From contig JAIVFI010000022.1 in NCBI GenBank assembly GCA_025558095.1, positions 434,001 to 498,000 on the forward strand: a stretch of 64,000 nt of DNA, in the 5' to 3' direction. The notes below the pieces were generated by a model, which was not told the origin of the DNA, ran no database searches, and saw nothing but the letters and a program-made list of their open reading frames with translations. The stretch comes from Hyaloraphidium curvatum (taxonomy: Eukaryota; Monoblepharomycota; Hyaloraphidiomycetes; Hyaloraphidiales; Hyaloraphidiaceae). Both the position numbers and the translations under genes were made by a program. Positions 41,612 to 55,232 of this stretch are shown here, piece by piece (the stretch's first letter is position 1; each line of letters opens with the position of its first letter).

Positions 41612-44020
41612 ATGGCGGACCCGGCGACGCGCCCGAGCATCGCTGAGATTGAGCGCGCGCTTATGCTCGACGTGCCTCCTACCGCACCATTCGCGCTCGA
41701 GGACAGGGAGGTCCCGACCTGGGACGGCAAGAAGACGACTGTCAAGGCCTTCAGGCAATACAACAAGACCTGGCGCGACGCCTACATCAAGCTCGTCGCC
41801 ACCTTCGGCAAGAGCCATGACCGGGACGCCTTTGTGTCGGTGTCCAGCGAGCGTCTCGCCACCCTTTCCGACCTCTGATCCTTTCCGTCTCCTTCTTCCG
41901 TTCCACACCTTCCGACCTCTTCGTGCCTGCCCTTGTGTGATGAAGCTACTCGGATATGGAGCAGAAGCAAGAGGAACGCCTCACCTGGCCGCAGTTCTTT
42001 GGCTGGGTCGGCGCCGTGAGCCGCGCCCTTGTCGAGAAGTACAACGTCAAGGTCGGGGACAAGATCGGTGTCGCCAGCCGCAACTGCACGGAGTGGTTCA
42101 TGGTGTGGTGGGCGTGCCATGTCGTCGGAGGTCGGTTGCCCCTTTTTCAGCCCGTCCCAATCCTACAATCCCGCTGATCCCGCCCCCAGCCTGCTGCGTG
42201 CAGCTCAACGCCTTCCTCAACGGGCCTGAACTCGAGTGGTGCACCCGCTTCACCGAGTGCCGGATCGTCTTTGCCGACGACGACCGCCTCGAGGCGCTCA
42301 GGCCCTACGATGCCGCGCTCAGGGCCGAGGGCGTCCAGCACCTCATCCTGTACCGCCGCGACCCCAGGCGGGCCATTACCGAGAAGAACCCCGAGGGCTA
42401 CGGGCACTGGAAGGGCGTGGACCTTTGGCAGGACTTCCTCAAGGGTCAGGACGTGACGGACCCGACGATCCCGGACAGCACCGTGACGGAGAACGACCTG
42501 GCGCTGTTCCTCTTCAGTTCCGGGACTACGGGCCGCCCGAAGGCCATCCCCAGCACCCACTTCAACGTCGGTCACGCCTCCTTGCCGTCTGCGAATCCCA
42601 TGCTGACGATTTCTTCCAGTGGGGTCAGCAGATGGCCCTTTTCGACGTCCTCGGCGCCCGGAGCGCCCTCCGCAACGGCCTCCCGCTGCCGCCCAACTAC
42701 CCGAACCACGACAAGTTCCTGGCCCCGCCGGTCGTCGTTCTCCAGGCCACCCCGCTGTTCCACCTGGGCGGGATCGGCGCCTGTCTCGGGGCGATCATGA
42801 ACGGCGGCAAAGTCGGTGGGTGGTCCGGCGCCCAACCCCGCCGGTATGGTTGCTGACCGGCTTCACTTCCAGTCATGATGTACCGCTGGAACCCCGCCGA
42901 GGCGCTCTACCTGATCGAGAAGGAACGGTGCACAAACACTCTTTTAATCCCCACGATGGCGCAGCAGGCGCTCATTCACCCGGACCGCAAGAAGCGCGAC
43001 CTCTCGTCGCTCGTCGGCATCGCCATGGTATGTTCTACCGCCGCGTCGATATGTCCTCCAACGTTCCCCTAACGCCCGCCCCTCCACAAGGGCGGCATGG
43101 TCGTGAACCCCGATCTCGTCTCCAAGACGCGCGAGGACCTCGCCCCCAACTCGCTCGCGGCCAACTCGTACGGCGCCTCCGAGTGCCTGGGCATCACTTC
43201 CAACGGCCCGCCGGACTTCCAGGAGCGGCCCGACAGCGTCGGGCCTCCGTTTCTGCCGGTGCAGATCAGAATCTGGGATTCCGAGACTGGCGAGGACATC
43301 ACGGACCTGCATGGCCAAAGGACCGGTGATATCATGGTCCGGGGCCCGCAAGTTGCGGCGGGATACTGGAAGAATCCCGAGGCTAACCAGAAGACCTGGA
43401 TAAATGGGTGAGCTAGACGTGCAATTGGCGTCAAAGGAGGTCCGAACTAAGCCTGGGACCGCTGGTCAGGTGGTACAACACGGGGGACGTCGGCTACATC
43501 ACCAAAGATGGTTTCCTGTATCTTTCCGATCGCAGCAAGGATATGGTACGTCGAGTCACAGCCCGAGAGGCTAGAAACGGAACTGATGCCACCTTTGTCC
43601 ACCTTTGCAGGTCATTCGAGGCGGGGAGAAGTACGTGCTGCAAAGCTGCAGCCACTTACCCGAGCTGACGTTCTTCTTTTCAGCATCGCCCCGGCGGCCG
43701 TTGAGAGCGCCATCAATTCCCATCCTGCTGTGATGCAGTGCGCCGTGTTCGGGGTCCCTGACACGGTCTTCGGCGAAGAGCTAGCTGCCATCGTGACGAT
43801 CAAGCCCGAGTTTTCGGCCAAGGACGTCACTCCTCAGGCGATCCGCGCCCACCTGAGGCCCTTGCTTGCGCGCTTCCAGATCCCGGCCATGATCGAGATC
43901 ACCACGACGCCGTTGCCGGTCGGCACGACTTTCAAGACGGCGAAGCGGCAGCTTAGGGACGAGTTCATTGCGAGGCTCAAGGCGGCCGGCGACCAGGATG
44001 TGATCCGCGCGAAGCTCTAG
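41612..44020 (+). CDS. AMP-forming acyl-CoA synthetase / ligase
   Basis: ANL superfamily enzyme that activates a carboxylic acid to the acyl-AMP and then usually the CoA thioester. Motifs in order: FLFSSGTTGRPKAIPSTH (P-loop), TPLFHLGGIG, SYGASECLG, a linker region with GDIMVRGPQVAAGYWKNPEA, TGDVGYITKDGFLYLSDRSKDM (hinge Asp), and the C-terminal Lys region GTTFKTAKRQLRDEF. At least seven short introns; the C-terminal domain is complete to the stop at 44018-44020. The N-terminal block KAFRQYNKTWRDAYIKLV is unusual and not part of the core fold. The acyl substrate cannot be deduced. The gene's 3' end faces that of the alpha/beta hydrolase, so the two could work on related substrates only by proximity. 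Confidence 0.86.
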
Positions 44021-44063
44021 GGACGAAGCTCTGCAGGCTGTAGACGATCAGAGAGACATTGTT

Positions 44064-45015
44064 CTATTGCTTCGCAAGGATGTGGTCCGCAAACTGCCCC
44101 ACGATCGCGTTGAACTCCGCCGGTGTCTCCAACTGGGGACAGTGGCCCGCGCTGGCGATGGTCTTGAGTTCCTTGCCAAACAGCGTCGGAAACTCCGTCG
44201 AGGCGATGAGGGCCTTTATGAACTCGCCGGAAACCACGACATCCCTGTCTCCGTGGAGGAGGAGAACGGGCTTGTCCGTGGTCTTCATGATGTCGATCTC
44301 CGAAACTTTCGAAGCTCCGAAAGAGGCGGAAAAGACTCGCGAAAAGTCGGGGTCACGCCTCAGGCAATCATCGAACATAAACTGTCGGCGAAGGAGGATC
44401 AGAACGTGAATGGGGGTGCTCATCCTGGACACGTACCTGATGACCTTCAAAGCCTGGTGCCAGTTGCCCCTCTACCCGCAGTTTGGCATCCTCCATAGTG
44501 TACTTTTCCGGCTTGAACAGCACGGTCATCGACTCGTGCGGGTGGAAGCGGCCAGTGAAATCCAGGGGGTTGCCAAACGGGGGCGAGCCGTGGGCTCCAA
44601 ACCCTCCCAGCTTCGGCAAGAGCGGGATGCAGCGGAGGGCAAGGTGGCCACCGAGAGACCAGCCTATCATAATCGACCGTCCGTCGTGCAAACCGGCGGC
44701 CTCGACAGTTGCCGCCAGGAACGCCGGCCACTTGTCGATCGCGTACACCTCTTCAGAAAGATCTCCCGCATCCGCCGAATCCCCGTGCCCGGGGAGGTCG
44801 ATCGCCACCACGTTGTAGCGGGCGTTGAGCCCTTGGTCAGTAAACTGCGCATCGTAGGTCTTGGAGCTCATCGAGTTGCCGTGAACGAATATCAACGTCG
44901 GCTTCGCGGCATCGTTCGTAAGAGCAGAGTGGACTGCGATGTCCAGCGTCTTGCCCGTCGAGCCGACCGGGACGGGCACGACCTTGGTCGTCACGTGTTT
45001 CCGGAAGTCCGCCAT
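44064..45015 (-). CDS. Alpha/beta hydrolase
   Basis: Alpha/beta-fold hydrolase of the small esterase/lipase type. Oxyanion region IFVHGNSMSSKTYDAQF, nucleophile elbow IMIGWSLGGHLALR (catalytic Ser), a core Asp in VLLLHGDRDVVV, and the catalytic His in SAGHCPQLETP. A short lid segment (RRDPDFSRVFSASFG) lies between. One or two introns near 44395-44475 join EDAKL to the lid. The frame stays open to 45117 but there starts with GTG; the ATG at 45015 gives MADFRKHVTTK. It is head to head with the Ctr gene, 183 bp apart. Confidence 0.82.
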
Positions 45016-45198
45016 GTCGTAGCAGCGTTCCCGAAACGTCTCGCAACTGTGTCTGCCACCCCGAAGCACGCCCAATGCAAGATAGCAAGGGGAGCGGCGC
45101 GGCGTGCTGCGCGGCACGTGTGATCGACGACGCGATCGCTCGAGAGCTCATTCGGCCTGTTTCGCTGTTCGGGAGGCCAGACAGAACTCTACTCCGCA

Positions 45199-45745
45199 AT
45201 GGACCATTCGCATCATGCACACCATGCTGGACACGGGGACCCCGCGGGGGCGTCTCCGCCGGGCGGCCACGGGGGCCACGCCATGGCGATGGCGTTCAAG
45301 TTCTCGTACGAAGAAACCATCCTTTTCGGCTTCTGGAAGACCTCGACGCCGCTGTCGTTCCTTCTTTCTTGTGGAATCGTGTTTCTGCTCGGCGTCTTTT
45401 GGGAGTACCTGGGGGAGACGCGTCGGCAGCTAGACCGCGACCTGTCGCGTTCCGCCAAGGGCGCTAAGGAGCCTCGGAGCGGCACGATCGTTTTGCAGGA
45501 CGACCAGCAGTGGAAACGAAGTATTCTGTATGCCGCTTCCATGCTCGTTTCCTATCTCCTGAGTAGGTGCTTGGATCCGGCGAGGAGAACTACACTGACG
45601 AGGCCCAACAACAGTGCTCATAGCGATGACCTACAACGTGCTCCTTTTCGCCGCCGTAATTGGAGGCGTCGGCGTCGGCCACTTTCTCTACGCGCGCAGG
45701 CTGTCTCCGAGCGACGAATCGGAAGCGGATGGGGGCTGCCATTGA
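45199..45745 (+). CDS. Ctr family copper transporter
   Basis: Trimeric Cu(I) importer of the plasma or vacuolar membrane. Exons 45199..45562 and 45615..45745 give 164 residues. The N-terminus is His/Met-rich (MDHSHHAHHAGHGDP, then GGHGGHAMAMAFKF), which collects copper. TM1 is PLSFLLSCGIVFLLGVFWEY. TM2 contains the selectivity MxxxM as MLIAM, formed across the intron, and TM3 has the packing GxxxG as GGVGVG. The tail ends in ADGGCH, a metal-binding Cys/His. All these are family hallmarks; the gene appears intact. Confidence 0.93.
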
Positions 45746-45872
45746 GTCGTGGCGACACGGTTCTACTGTGCGTTACGGGGTATACGGAGCCCACTCTTGG
45801 ACTATTTGGATGATGGAGGAGAACTCTTTCCCGTCCCTTGTCTCCTCCACCAGGAGATACTGCGGGTCCGGA

Positions 45873-48606
<2,734 letters not shown>

Positions 48607-48903
48607 TGCGGCGGCCGGCTCCGGGCGCCGTCACCGCACGGACACTGCCTCCGAGGTTTGAGGGACTCTGCCCGCCGCCGGCGTTGCGTGCCGGCGCGGG
48701 GTGGCCGATGCGAGCGGCCCCGGTCGCCTCCCCCGCAGCAAGCCGCAGAGTTCGGCAATGCGCCGCGGGCCTCCGCTTCGGCTTGCAGCCGGCGATGCGG
48801 CGTGGAGTGCGGGCTGGATTCGGCGATCGGAGAGGGTCGCCAGCGCAACCAAACAAGCGGCGGACGACGAACCCCCGCGCCGCGCGCACCGATTCGGGCC
48901 GCG
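48607..48903. promoter_or_regulatory. Shared upstream region of divergent kinase and lipase genes
   Basis: These 297 bp between two divergent ATGs must hold both promoters. The lipase frame stays open through it, but as antisense of the kinase gene, and I regard that as chance. Confidence 0.4.
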
Positions 48904-50604
48904 ATGGCCGCCGCGGACGATCTCGCGATAGTGTTCCTCCAACATGGAATGGACGGCTCGAGCTTCGACTTTGAGCACTTTGCCCTGACGCTGGAGCGGC
49001 AGTTCCGGCTCGTCGCGGGGCCCGGCCGCCGCATCCTCGTCTGGAACTCCAACGCGAACAAAGGCCGGACGCCCGACGGCGTCGCCGAGATGGCCAATCG
49101 GTCCGCCGCCGAGTTTGCCGACCTCTGGCGGCGCGACCTGGGCCCGGAAGGCGCCAGGCCGAAGCGCGTGTTCCTGGGGCTCGTCGGGCACAGCATTGGC
49201 GGCCTCATCTGCCGCTACCTCGCCCGGATCCTGCTTTTGGAAGGCGAGGGCGGCGCTCCGTCGCTTCTGGACGGCCTGACCGGCGGTTGGACGGCCAAGC
49301 CCGACGTCGTCCCGCTGTCCTTCATGACCGTCGCGTCGCCCCACCTCGGCGTCCGGAGACCGACCACGGTGCCTTCCGAAAACGCCTCGACGGCGCCGGC
49401 GTCCCTGTACTCCCGCATCCTCGGTACCGCGGCCAAGCAGGTCGCGCAGCTCAAGATGGGGCTTTCGGGCAAGGAGCTCCTCGTCTCGGACGACCGCGAG
49501 AACCCGATGGTGCTCCGCCTCTGCCGCCCGCCCTTCTCGGACGCCCTGCGCAGGTTCAGGAACAGGACCGTCGCCGGGTCCACCGTCAACGACGTGGTGC
49601 CGTACTGCTCGGCCCTGATCCGTTCCCGGAACCCATTCGTCAAGGAGAGCGAGTTCCGGATACGGTTCGAGCAGCAGGGCCTCGAGGTGAACGAGTGGAG
49701 CGGGTTCGATCCGCGCACCGCGGAGCTGTACGCGGACCACATGCGCCGGGTCCTCGCGTGCGGGGACCCCGCGAGGGCCAGGGAGATGGAGGACGGGATG
49801 CCAAAGGGCGACATCCACAGGAACGCGCAGCACGTGTTCGAGCTTCCGCCAATTTGCTTGGATCCGGTCGGGACGAAGCATTACCTTTCCGAGCCCTTTC
49901 CGATGCCGATCGTCAAGCGGCACGGCCACACAGTCTCCCAGGGGGCGGCCGTGGCCTCGGTGAAGGCGGCCGAGGGATCTCCGGCGCACAAGCGGAGCAT
50001 TTCGGCCGCAACGATCGGCTCATTCGTTCGGTCGTTCGCGCTGGGCAGTTCCCCCCTCACGGGAGATCGGACGTCGGATGCGGCGTCGATAGCAGCCTCG
50101 GAATCCGCCACTTTGGTCGCTTCGGAAACGACGTCGGGAAGCACGGGGCTGCTCGAACCCGCCGGAACCGGGCCCGCCCGGCCCGTGAGCGCGCCTCCCA
50201 GCACGAAATCCGACGCCACCGTCGAGGCCGCGGACTCGCTCGTCGGGCGGCAAACAACGACCGACTCGCCGCCTTCCGTCGAGTTCCCCCCGCAGCTCAT
50301 GATCGAAGCCCAGGCCTGCTTCGCGGGCGTCGCGCCCGGGACCGACGCGGACGCGGTCGCGGCGGCAGCGGACGACAGCGGGACGTTCCGCCGCGTCTCC
50401 CTGACAATCTGCATGAAGACGCATCCGGCGCTCTTCTTCATGCAGACCCATCCGATGCTCATCGGCAAGACCGTCGCCGGCGTCGCCAGGGACGTCGTGG
50501 AGGTCGGGTGGAGGAGCAGCGAGCTGCTCGCGAGGATCATTTGCGTGGACTACCTCGTGGCGGTCGGAGCAGCGCGGGCGGCGGAGGAGGATCCATCGGA
50601 CTGA
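48904..50604 (+). CDS. DUF676 lipase/serine esterase (ROG1-like)
   Basis: Alpha/beta hydrolase of the DUF676 family; yeast relatives (Rog1, Lpl1) are monoacylglycerol or phospholipid lipases on lipid droplets. It starts AADDLAIVFLQHGMDGSS (oxyanion His-Gly), then the nucleophile elbow LGLVGHSIGGLICRYLAR (Ser), MTVASPHLGVRR and TVNDVVPYCSALI, which would hold the acidic residue. A disordered Ser/Thr/Ala-rich insert (about residues 350-450) interrupts the usual end, then a final ordered block with RVSLTICMKTHPALFFMQTHP. The expected catalytic His could lie in the sequence NDVVPYCSA... or the late block. 566 residues, no intron. Confidence 0.82.
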   Translation: MAAADDLAIVFLQHGMDGSSFDFEHFALTLERQFRLVAGPGRRILVWNSNANKGRTPDGVAEMANRSAAEFADLWRRDLGPEGARPKRVFLGLVGHSIGGLICRYLARILLLEGEGGAPSLLDGLTGGWTAKPDVVPLSFMTVASPHLGVRRPTTVPSENASTAPASLYSRILGTAAKQVAQLKMGLSGKELLVSDDRENPMVLRLCRPPFSDALRRFRNRTVAGSTVNDVVPYCSALIRSRNPFVKESEFRIRFEQQGLEVNEWSGFDPRTAELYADHMRRVLACGDPARAREMEDGMPKGDIHRNAQHVFELPPICLDPVGTKHYLSEPFPMPIVKRHGHTVSQGAAVASVKAAEGSPAHKRSISAATIGSFVRSFALGSSPLTGDRTSDAASIAASESATLVASETTSGSTGLLEPAGTGPARPVSAPPSTKSDATVEAADSLVGRQTTTDSPPSVEFPPQLMIEAQACFAGVAPGTDADAVAAAADDSGTFRRVSLTICMKTHPALFFMQTHPMLIGKTVAGVARDVVEVGWRSSELLARIICVDYLVAVGAARAAEEDPSD

Positions 50605-50651
50605 CGTTCACGGCACAAGTAGATGCATTCAGGCTCTGCGCCGCCGCTCCG

Positions 50652-51344
50652 TCACGATTCGAAACGCCGGAGATTGCACCGCAGCTTCAAAGTGGCAACC
50701 TCCTCGCCCGCTCCGCTCTTGTCCGCGAGCCGCGCGGCCACCGAAACCCATCCCTCGGCGTCGACCGCCTTCATGACGTCGGCGTGGTCCACAACCGCCT
50801 CGACGCCGATGTTCCCGCGCGCCTTCTTGTGGTAGTCGATCGTCCCCGAGACGGGGAGCACGCCGATCCTCCCGGCTCCCGCGGTCCGCGTGAGGTGCTG
50901 TCCCGCCAGCGTGGCGGCCATCGCAGCCGCCAGTTCCCCGGCGGTAAAGAGGGCGCCGGCGTGCACGGAACCGAGGTGGTTCCTGTTGCGGCGGATGTCG
51001 GGCAGGACGAGGGAAACGCGGGTCTCGGCGTCCGTGGAGGTGACCGCGCGGAAGCGCGGCTTGACGACGAACGAAAAGGGCACGACGAACGAACACTGGC
51101 GGGAGATTCGAGACCGGTGGGCGACGCAGGAGCAGCGATTACCCACGATGAAGCCAAAGAGCCAGGGGCCCAGCCAGGATCCGACGAGCGGCATCGACAC
51201 GAGGGAGGTCCAGATTCGCGCGGCGGTCAGGCTCTCCCACCAGGCGGGAGCGCGGCGGGCGACCGCCTTGGAGGAAGAGCCGGAAGGGACGACGTCCATT
51301 GAAGATGAGGAAGCTGCTGCTGGTTCAACCGGCGAAGATTCCAT
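50652..51344 (-). CDS. Hot-dog-fold thioesterase-like protein (DUF4442 type)
   Basis: Small hot-dog protein of the DUF4442/acyl-thioesterase group. The conserved core is PDIRRNRNHLGSVHAGALF followed by TAGELAAAMAA, where the Asn/His and the helix match the fold's active-site region. The N-terminus (MESSPVEPAAASS) is followed by a possible membrane-associated stretch (SMPLVGSWLGPWLFGFIVG). One intron at about 51095-51142 is likely; without it a Cys-rich insert would be kept. The frame is open to 51494, but from a TTG that overlaps the next gene, so the ATG at 51344 was taken. Substrate unknown. Confidence 0.72.
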   Translation of the reverse strand: MESSPVEPAAASSSSMDVVPSGSSSKAVARRAPAWWESLTAARIWTSLVSMPLVGSWLGPWLFGFIVGNRCSCVAHRSRISRQCSFVVPFSFVVKPRFRAVTSTDAETRVSLVLPDIRRNRNHLGSVHAGALFTAGELAAAMAATLAGQHLTRTAGAGRIGVLPVSGTIDYHKKARGNIGVEAVVDHADVMKAVDAEGWVSVAARLADKSGAGEEVATLKLRCNLRRFES

Positions 51345-51477
51345 CTCCTTCACGTGCTTTGGCAGAAGGCCTCGATCAATAACTGCATGGAGCGCGCGGT
51401 CGCCGATCAGTCTCTCTCGCTTCCGAGGTCGAGAATCGCCGCTTCGCTGCCAGTTCCGCGGAATCAGAGCCTCAATT

Positions 51478-52523
51478 ATGGCACTCCAGCTCAAAAGTCA
51501 GCGTCTCGCGCGACAGTGCCCTGGTAGCGGCTCCTGACCCGTTCCTCGCCGCGTGTCTCCCACCAACCCAGGCACGCCGATCCTCGACGGTCTCGCGTTC
51601 GGCGAAGGCCCGCGGTGGCGCAACGGGTCGCTCTACTTCTCGGATATCCACGCCCACCGCGTGGTCCGCTACGATCCGGGCACCAAGAAGCTGGAGACCC
51701 TGCTCGAGATGCCCGGGCAGCCTCCGAGCCAGCCTTCCGGCCTCGGCTGGCTTCCGGACGGCAGCATGTTGATCGTGAGCACGCGCGACAAGCGCATCCT
51801 GAAACTGGACACGAACGGGAAGCTGTCGGTGCACGCCGACCTCGCGAGCATGACGGAGACCGCGATCAACGACATGGTCGTCTCGGAGTCGGGCCACGCG
51901 TACGTCGGCTCCATGGGCATGGACCTCGATTCGACGGCGAAGGCGAAGGGCTGGAAGTGGATCTACGAGCACGCCGGAGACCCGGAGAACTGCGGCACGA
52001 TCTTCCACGTCGACCCTTCGGGAAGGGCGGAAGTGGGCATGGAAGGGCTCATGTTCCCCAACGGGCCCGTCATCCTGCCCGGCGGCCGGCTGTATCTCGT
52101 CGGAGAGACGTTCGGGCACCGGATTTCCGCGTGCGACGTCGCACGGGACGGCAAGCTGTCGAACAGGAGGACCTGGGCGCCGGTCGCGGCCGACATCTTC
52201 CCGGACGGGGTCGCGTGGGATCCCAAGGCCAACGCTCTCTGGGTCGGCAACGGCGGCGGAAAGAACGTGCGTGCTTGCGATCGGCGGCCGGAACCGTGAA
52301 CTCATTGCGCTCGCCGCCGCAGATCACCCTCGTGGCCGAAGGCGGCGCCGTGCTCGCAACCGTCAGCACGACGTTGCTCGGCATCGCGTGCGCGCTGGAC
52401 CCCGTGAACAGGAACCTCTACATCTGCACGGCCCCCGACTCGAATGGCGAGAGGCGGAGGAAGGCGCGGGAGGCCAAGCTGGAAGTCGTGAACGTCGCGG
52501 CAGTTTCGGGCGGGAAGCTGTAG
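51478..52523 (+). CDS. SMP-30/gluconolactonase-like lactonase
   Basis: Six-bladed beta-propeller of the SMP-30/gluconolactonase/LRE family, a metal-dependent lactone hydrolase. Exons 51478..51523, 51572..52266 and 52323..52523 give 313 residues. Metal ligands fit the family: Glu in LAFGEGPRW, Asn in TAINDMVVS and Asp in FPDGVAWDP. The propeller repeats RVVRYDPGTKKLETLL and KRILKLDTNGKLSVHADL are seen. The first coding exon (MALQLKSQRLARQCP) is inferred: without it the frame would have to start at GTG. The substrate (sugar lactone or another) is unknown. It lies between a thioesterase and an alpha/beta hydrolase. Confidence 0.82.
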
Positions 52524-52551
52524 TCCATTTCTTGTCCCTCCTTTCTTTGGA

Positions 52552-53487
52552 ATGAATGTTGCAGTTGTCCCTTCCTTCTTTTTCCTTCAGACAGCCGGTC
52601 GCTTTGCCACCCGCCACGACACGACAGCCGCCGGGGCAGCAAACACGATGCCTCGCGCCCGCAACGGCGATGTCGAGCTCGAATACGAGGTCTTTGGCAC
52701 CTCTGGCGAGGTCGTCCTGCTCATCAACGGCCTCGGGGCCCAGCTGCTCCGCTGGCCGGCCGATTTCTGCCAGAAGCTTGTCTCCCGGGGTTACGTCGTC
52801 GTCCGGATGGACAATCGCGACGTCGGCCTCTCGTCGTGGCTGCCCGGCCGCAGCTACGTCCTGAGCGACATGGCGAGGGACTGCATCGCCGTCGTGGACG
52901 CCGTGGGCGCCGAGAAGTTTCACGCGGTCGGAGTGAGCATGGGAGCCATGATAGCGCAGCTGCTGGCCATCGAGCACCCGCACCGCGTGCTCTCGCTCGT
53001 CTCGATCATGTCGACGACCGGGGCGCCCGATGCGTTCCGCGCCACGCCCGAGGCGATGGCGGTGCTCGGCGCCGCGTTGCCCGACCCCAAGGCGGACTAC
53101 GCGGCCTTCCTGGAGCGCGCCATGGCCAACAACCGCGTGATCGAGAGCCCCGGATACCGCTGGACGGAGGAGGAGCTGCGGGAGAGGGCCGAGGCCGAGT
53201 ACAAGAGGGCGTACAACCCGCCGGGCGTCGCGAGGCAGCGCGCGGCCATCGCCGCCGACGGGGACCGCACGGAAAGGCTGGGCAAGGTGAAGCTGCCGAC
53301 CGTGGTTCTGCACGGCAAGGACGACCCGTTGGTCATGCCGATCGGGGGCGAGGCAACCGCCAAAGCGGTCCCGGGGGCGGAGCTGAGGCTGATTGACGGA
53401 ATGGGCCACAATCTGCCTCCGGGGCTGCACGACGTGTTTCTGGATGCCATTACGGCGGCAGCTGAGCGGGCTAGGACGAAACTGTAG
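52552..53487 (+). CDS. Alpha/beta hydrolase (RsbQ/aclacinomycin-esterase type)
   Basis: Single-exon alpha/beta hydrolase. The oxyanion region is LLINGLGAQLLRWPADF; the nucleophile elbow GVSMGAMIAQLLA has a Ser; VVLHGKDDPLV carries the Asp and DGMGHNLPP the His. Between elbow and Asp is a lid with two helices (RERAEAEYKRAYNPPGV). Two ATGs are possible: 52552, which adds 32 residues with a hydrophobic patch, and 52648 (MPRARNGDVELEYE), which fits better with the family's start. The gene is 28 bp downstream of the SMP-30 stop and on the same strand. Confidence 0.85.
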   Translation: MNVAVVPSFFFLQTAGRFATRHDTTAAGAANTMPRARNGDVELEYEVFGTSGEVVLLINGLGAQLLRWPADFCQKLVSRGYVVVRMDNRDVGLSSWLPGRSYVLSDMARDCIAVVDAVGAEKFHAVGVSMGAMIAQLLAIEHPHRVLSLVSIMSTTGAPDAFRATPEAMAVLGAALPDPKADYAAFLERAMANNRVIESPGYRWTEEELRERAEAEYKRAYNPPGVARQRAAIAADGDRTERLGKVKLPTVVLHGKDDPLVMPIGGEATAKAVPGAELRLIDGMGHNLPPGLHDVFLDAITAAAERARTKL

Positions 53488-53788
53488 TGTGAAGGTCGAT
53501 GTCGTCTATTGGGAAGCCAGACGGCCCTGCTCGCGAATTTTGGTCCGCAAGCACTTGAAATGGATGCCAGTATGTACGACATCGAGAGAAGCTCTATCTG
53601 TCAGGGGCAGTGCGCTCTTTCGGTGCCTCGGATCCGGTGCGGACCCTCGTCGGGGCTCGTGTCGGTCAAGTCCGCCACAGCGCGGCTTCCAAACAAGGGC
53701 GACCCAGCGCTTATCGAAGCCCGGGACAACCGCCAGCCCACTTCCCCCCTCCATCGCCCCTCTCTTTCCGCCTCCGGGCCCCGCCGCC
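53488..53788. other. Intergenic region
   Basis: A 301-bp gap between two plus-strand genes. No gene or repeat is visible. It should hold the promoter of the gene that follows. Confidence 0.4.
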
Positions 53789-54678
53789 ATGTTCGAGAAG
53801 CTCAAGCGGTCGCGGTCGCGGCACAACCACCAGAGCGAGGTCAACGGGCTCCGCAAGAAGCTCGCCGCCGCGCTCCCCTCGGCCGACCTCGAGGCCGACG
53901 TCGACATCACGTCCAACTCGGCGCTGCAGCATTTCGTGGACTCGCTGCCGGACAGGGCGGCGGTGGGCGCGCCCGCGGTCGTCTCCCTCCTCCCCGCTGA
54001 AGCCCCCCCGTCCCTGTCGGCCGTTTCCCGTGCAGGCCGAAAAGATCACCCCGCTGGTCAAGGAGATGCAGGCGCTCAACCTCGATCGGAAGAAGCTGTG
54101 CGCGAGGCTCATCGACGAGTTCCAGACCCGGGACCTGCCCAGCCAGAACTCGCGGAAGCACCTGGAGGCGTACCTCGCGCAAAGCGAGGCGGCGATGAAG
54201 GACGAGGAGGTGCGTGGGTGCTTTCAGTAGGGAGAAGGCCGCTGACGGTTTTCATTCGCCGCCCCCGGGTTATCTGTGGACCTGCGTCTTGCCGGACCGC
54301 TGGTCCTCGCCGTACGCCGCCCCCAAAACCTCTGTTTCGCCCTTCTCGCCGCTCCAGGAATACTTCGGGCAGGCCGGCTCGGGCGGCTTCGAGCAGATCA
54401 ACCTCCTCGAGCAGCGCATCGAGCTCGTCAAGGACATGATCGCCCTGCTCCCCGAGAACTACGAATTTCGCGGGACGAAATACGTCAAGGCCGCATCTTC
54501 CGCCGGCACCGCGAGCCCGACGTCTGCGGTGCCCACCCCGAGCTCCGCCCCGGCGCCGGCGCCGGTGCAGACCGCCCCCGTACCCCCGAGCCCCGTGTCG
54601 GCCGGCACGGGACCGGCGCTGGTTGCGGTCGCGTCGCCGATCGCGCCGTCGCCCATCGTCACCAGCTACGTGAACTAG
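53789..54678 (+). CDS. Coiled-coil protein with Ala/Pro-rich tail, family not recognised
   Basis: Exons 53789..53962, 54036..54209 and 54358..54678 give 222 residues; both introns are GT...AG and lie between codons. The N-terminus is basic (MFEKLKRSRSRHNHQSEV), then helical segments follow: SEVNGLRKKLAAALPSAD, AEKITPLVKEMQALNLDRKK and FEQINLLEQRIELVKDMIA, with a Leu-rich heptad pattern. The C-terminal 55 residues are Ala, Pro, Ser and Val only. It could be a small adaptor or complex subunit. I do not recognise it. Confidence 0.65.
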
Positions 54679-55232
54679 GCGGGACGGACGCTGCGGACGG
54701 CTCCCGGCGGGACCGTGGGCGGGCCGCGATCCACCTTAGGGGCCAGATTGGCTTTGTCTACGGGTTTCTATTGTTGGCTGTGTATCTGTGATGCAAAAAC
54801 AAGGCCTGATGCTGTTGCCACCGCCGTATTTGTCCTGCGCTTATCTCGGTTTGCCTCCTTTTGCTTCCCGATGCGCGTTCAGGGGTCTGCCGCTTGTTCG
54901 GGCCGAAATGGATACCTGTTGGCGGAAAGGACAGGACTGACGCATCGCCCGTGCATGCACATCCACGGGTTCGCGCGGAAAATGGACAGACCCTAGCAGC
55001 CGAAGCTTGCTGCGGTATGCGCAATGCCGCCGGCCGCAGGGTGTGCGGGGACCTATTGGCTGCGGCGCCACCCCGTTTGGTCCCGCGGGGATCCCCGTTG
55101 CGGCGAGCCAAGCCGCAGCGGCAAGTTCGCTGACCACCGAACCCCCGCATTTCGGATTCCGCGTGCGGGAGGCCGTTTGGGAGCGCCGTAGCGGCACAGA
55201 AACCCGGAGCCGCCGCGGAGACGGAACAGGCG
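54679..55232. other. Intergenic region
   Basis: 554 bp between the coiled-coil gene and the chitinase gene. Short open frames exist on both strands but none has a domain or codon bias I trust. Promoter of the chitinase gene expected here. Confidence 0.4.

Noticed and set aside
41612-45015. Acyl-CoA ligase plus hydrolase as a secondary-metabolite cluster
   Set aside because: No polyketide synthase, peptide synthetase or terpene cyclase is nearby, and the neighbours are housekeeping genes.
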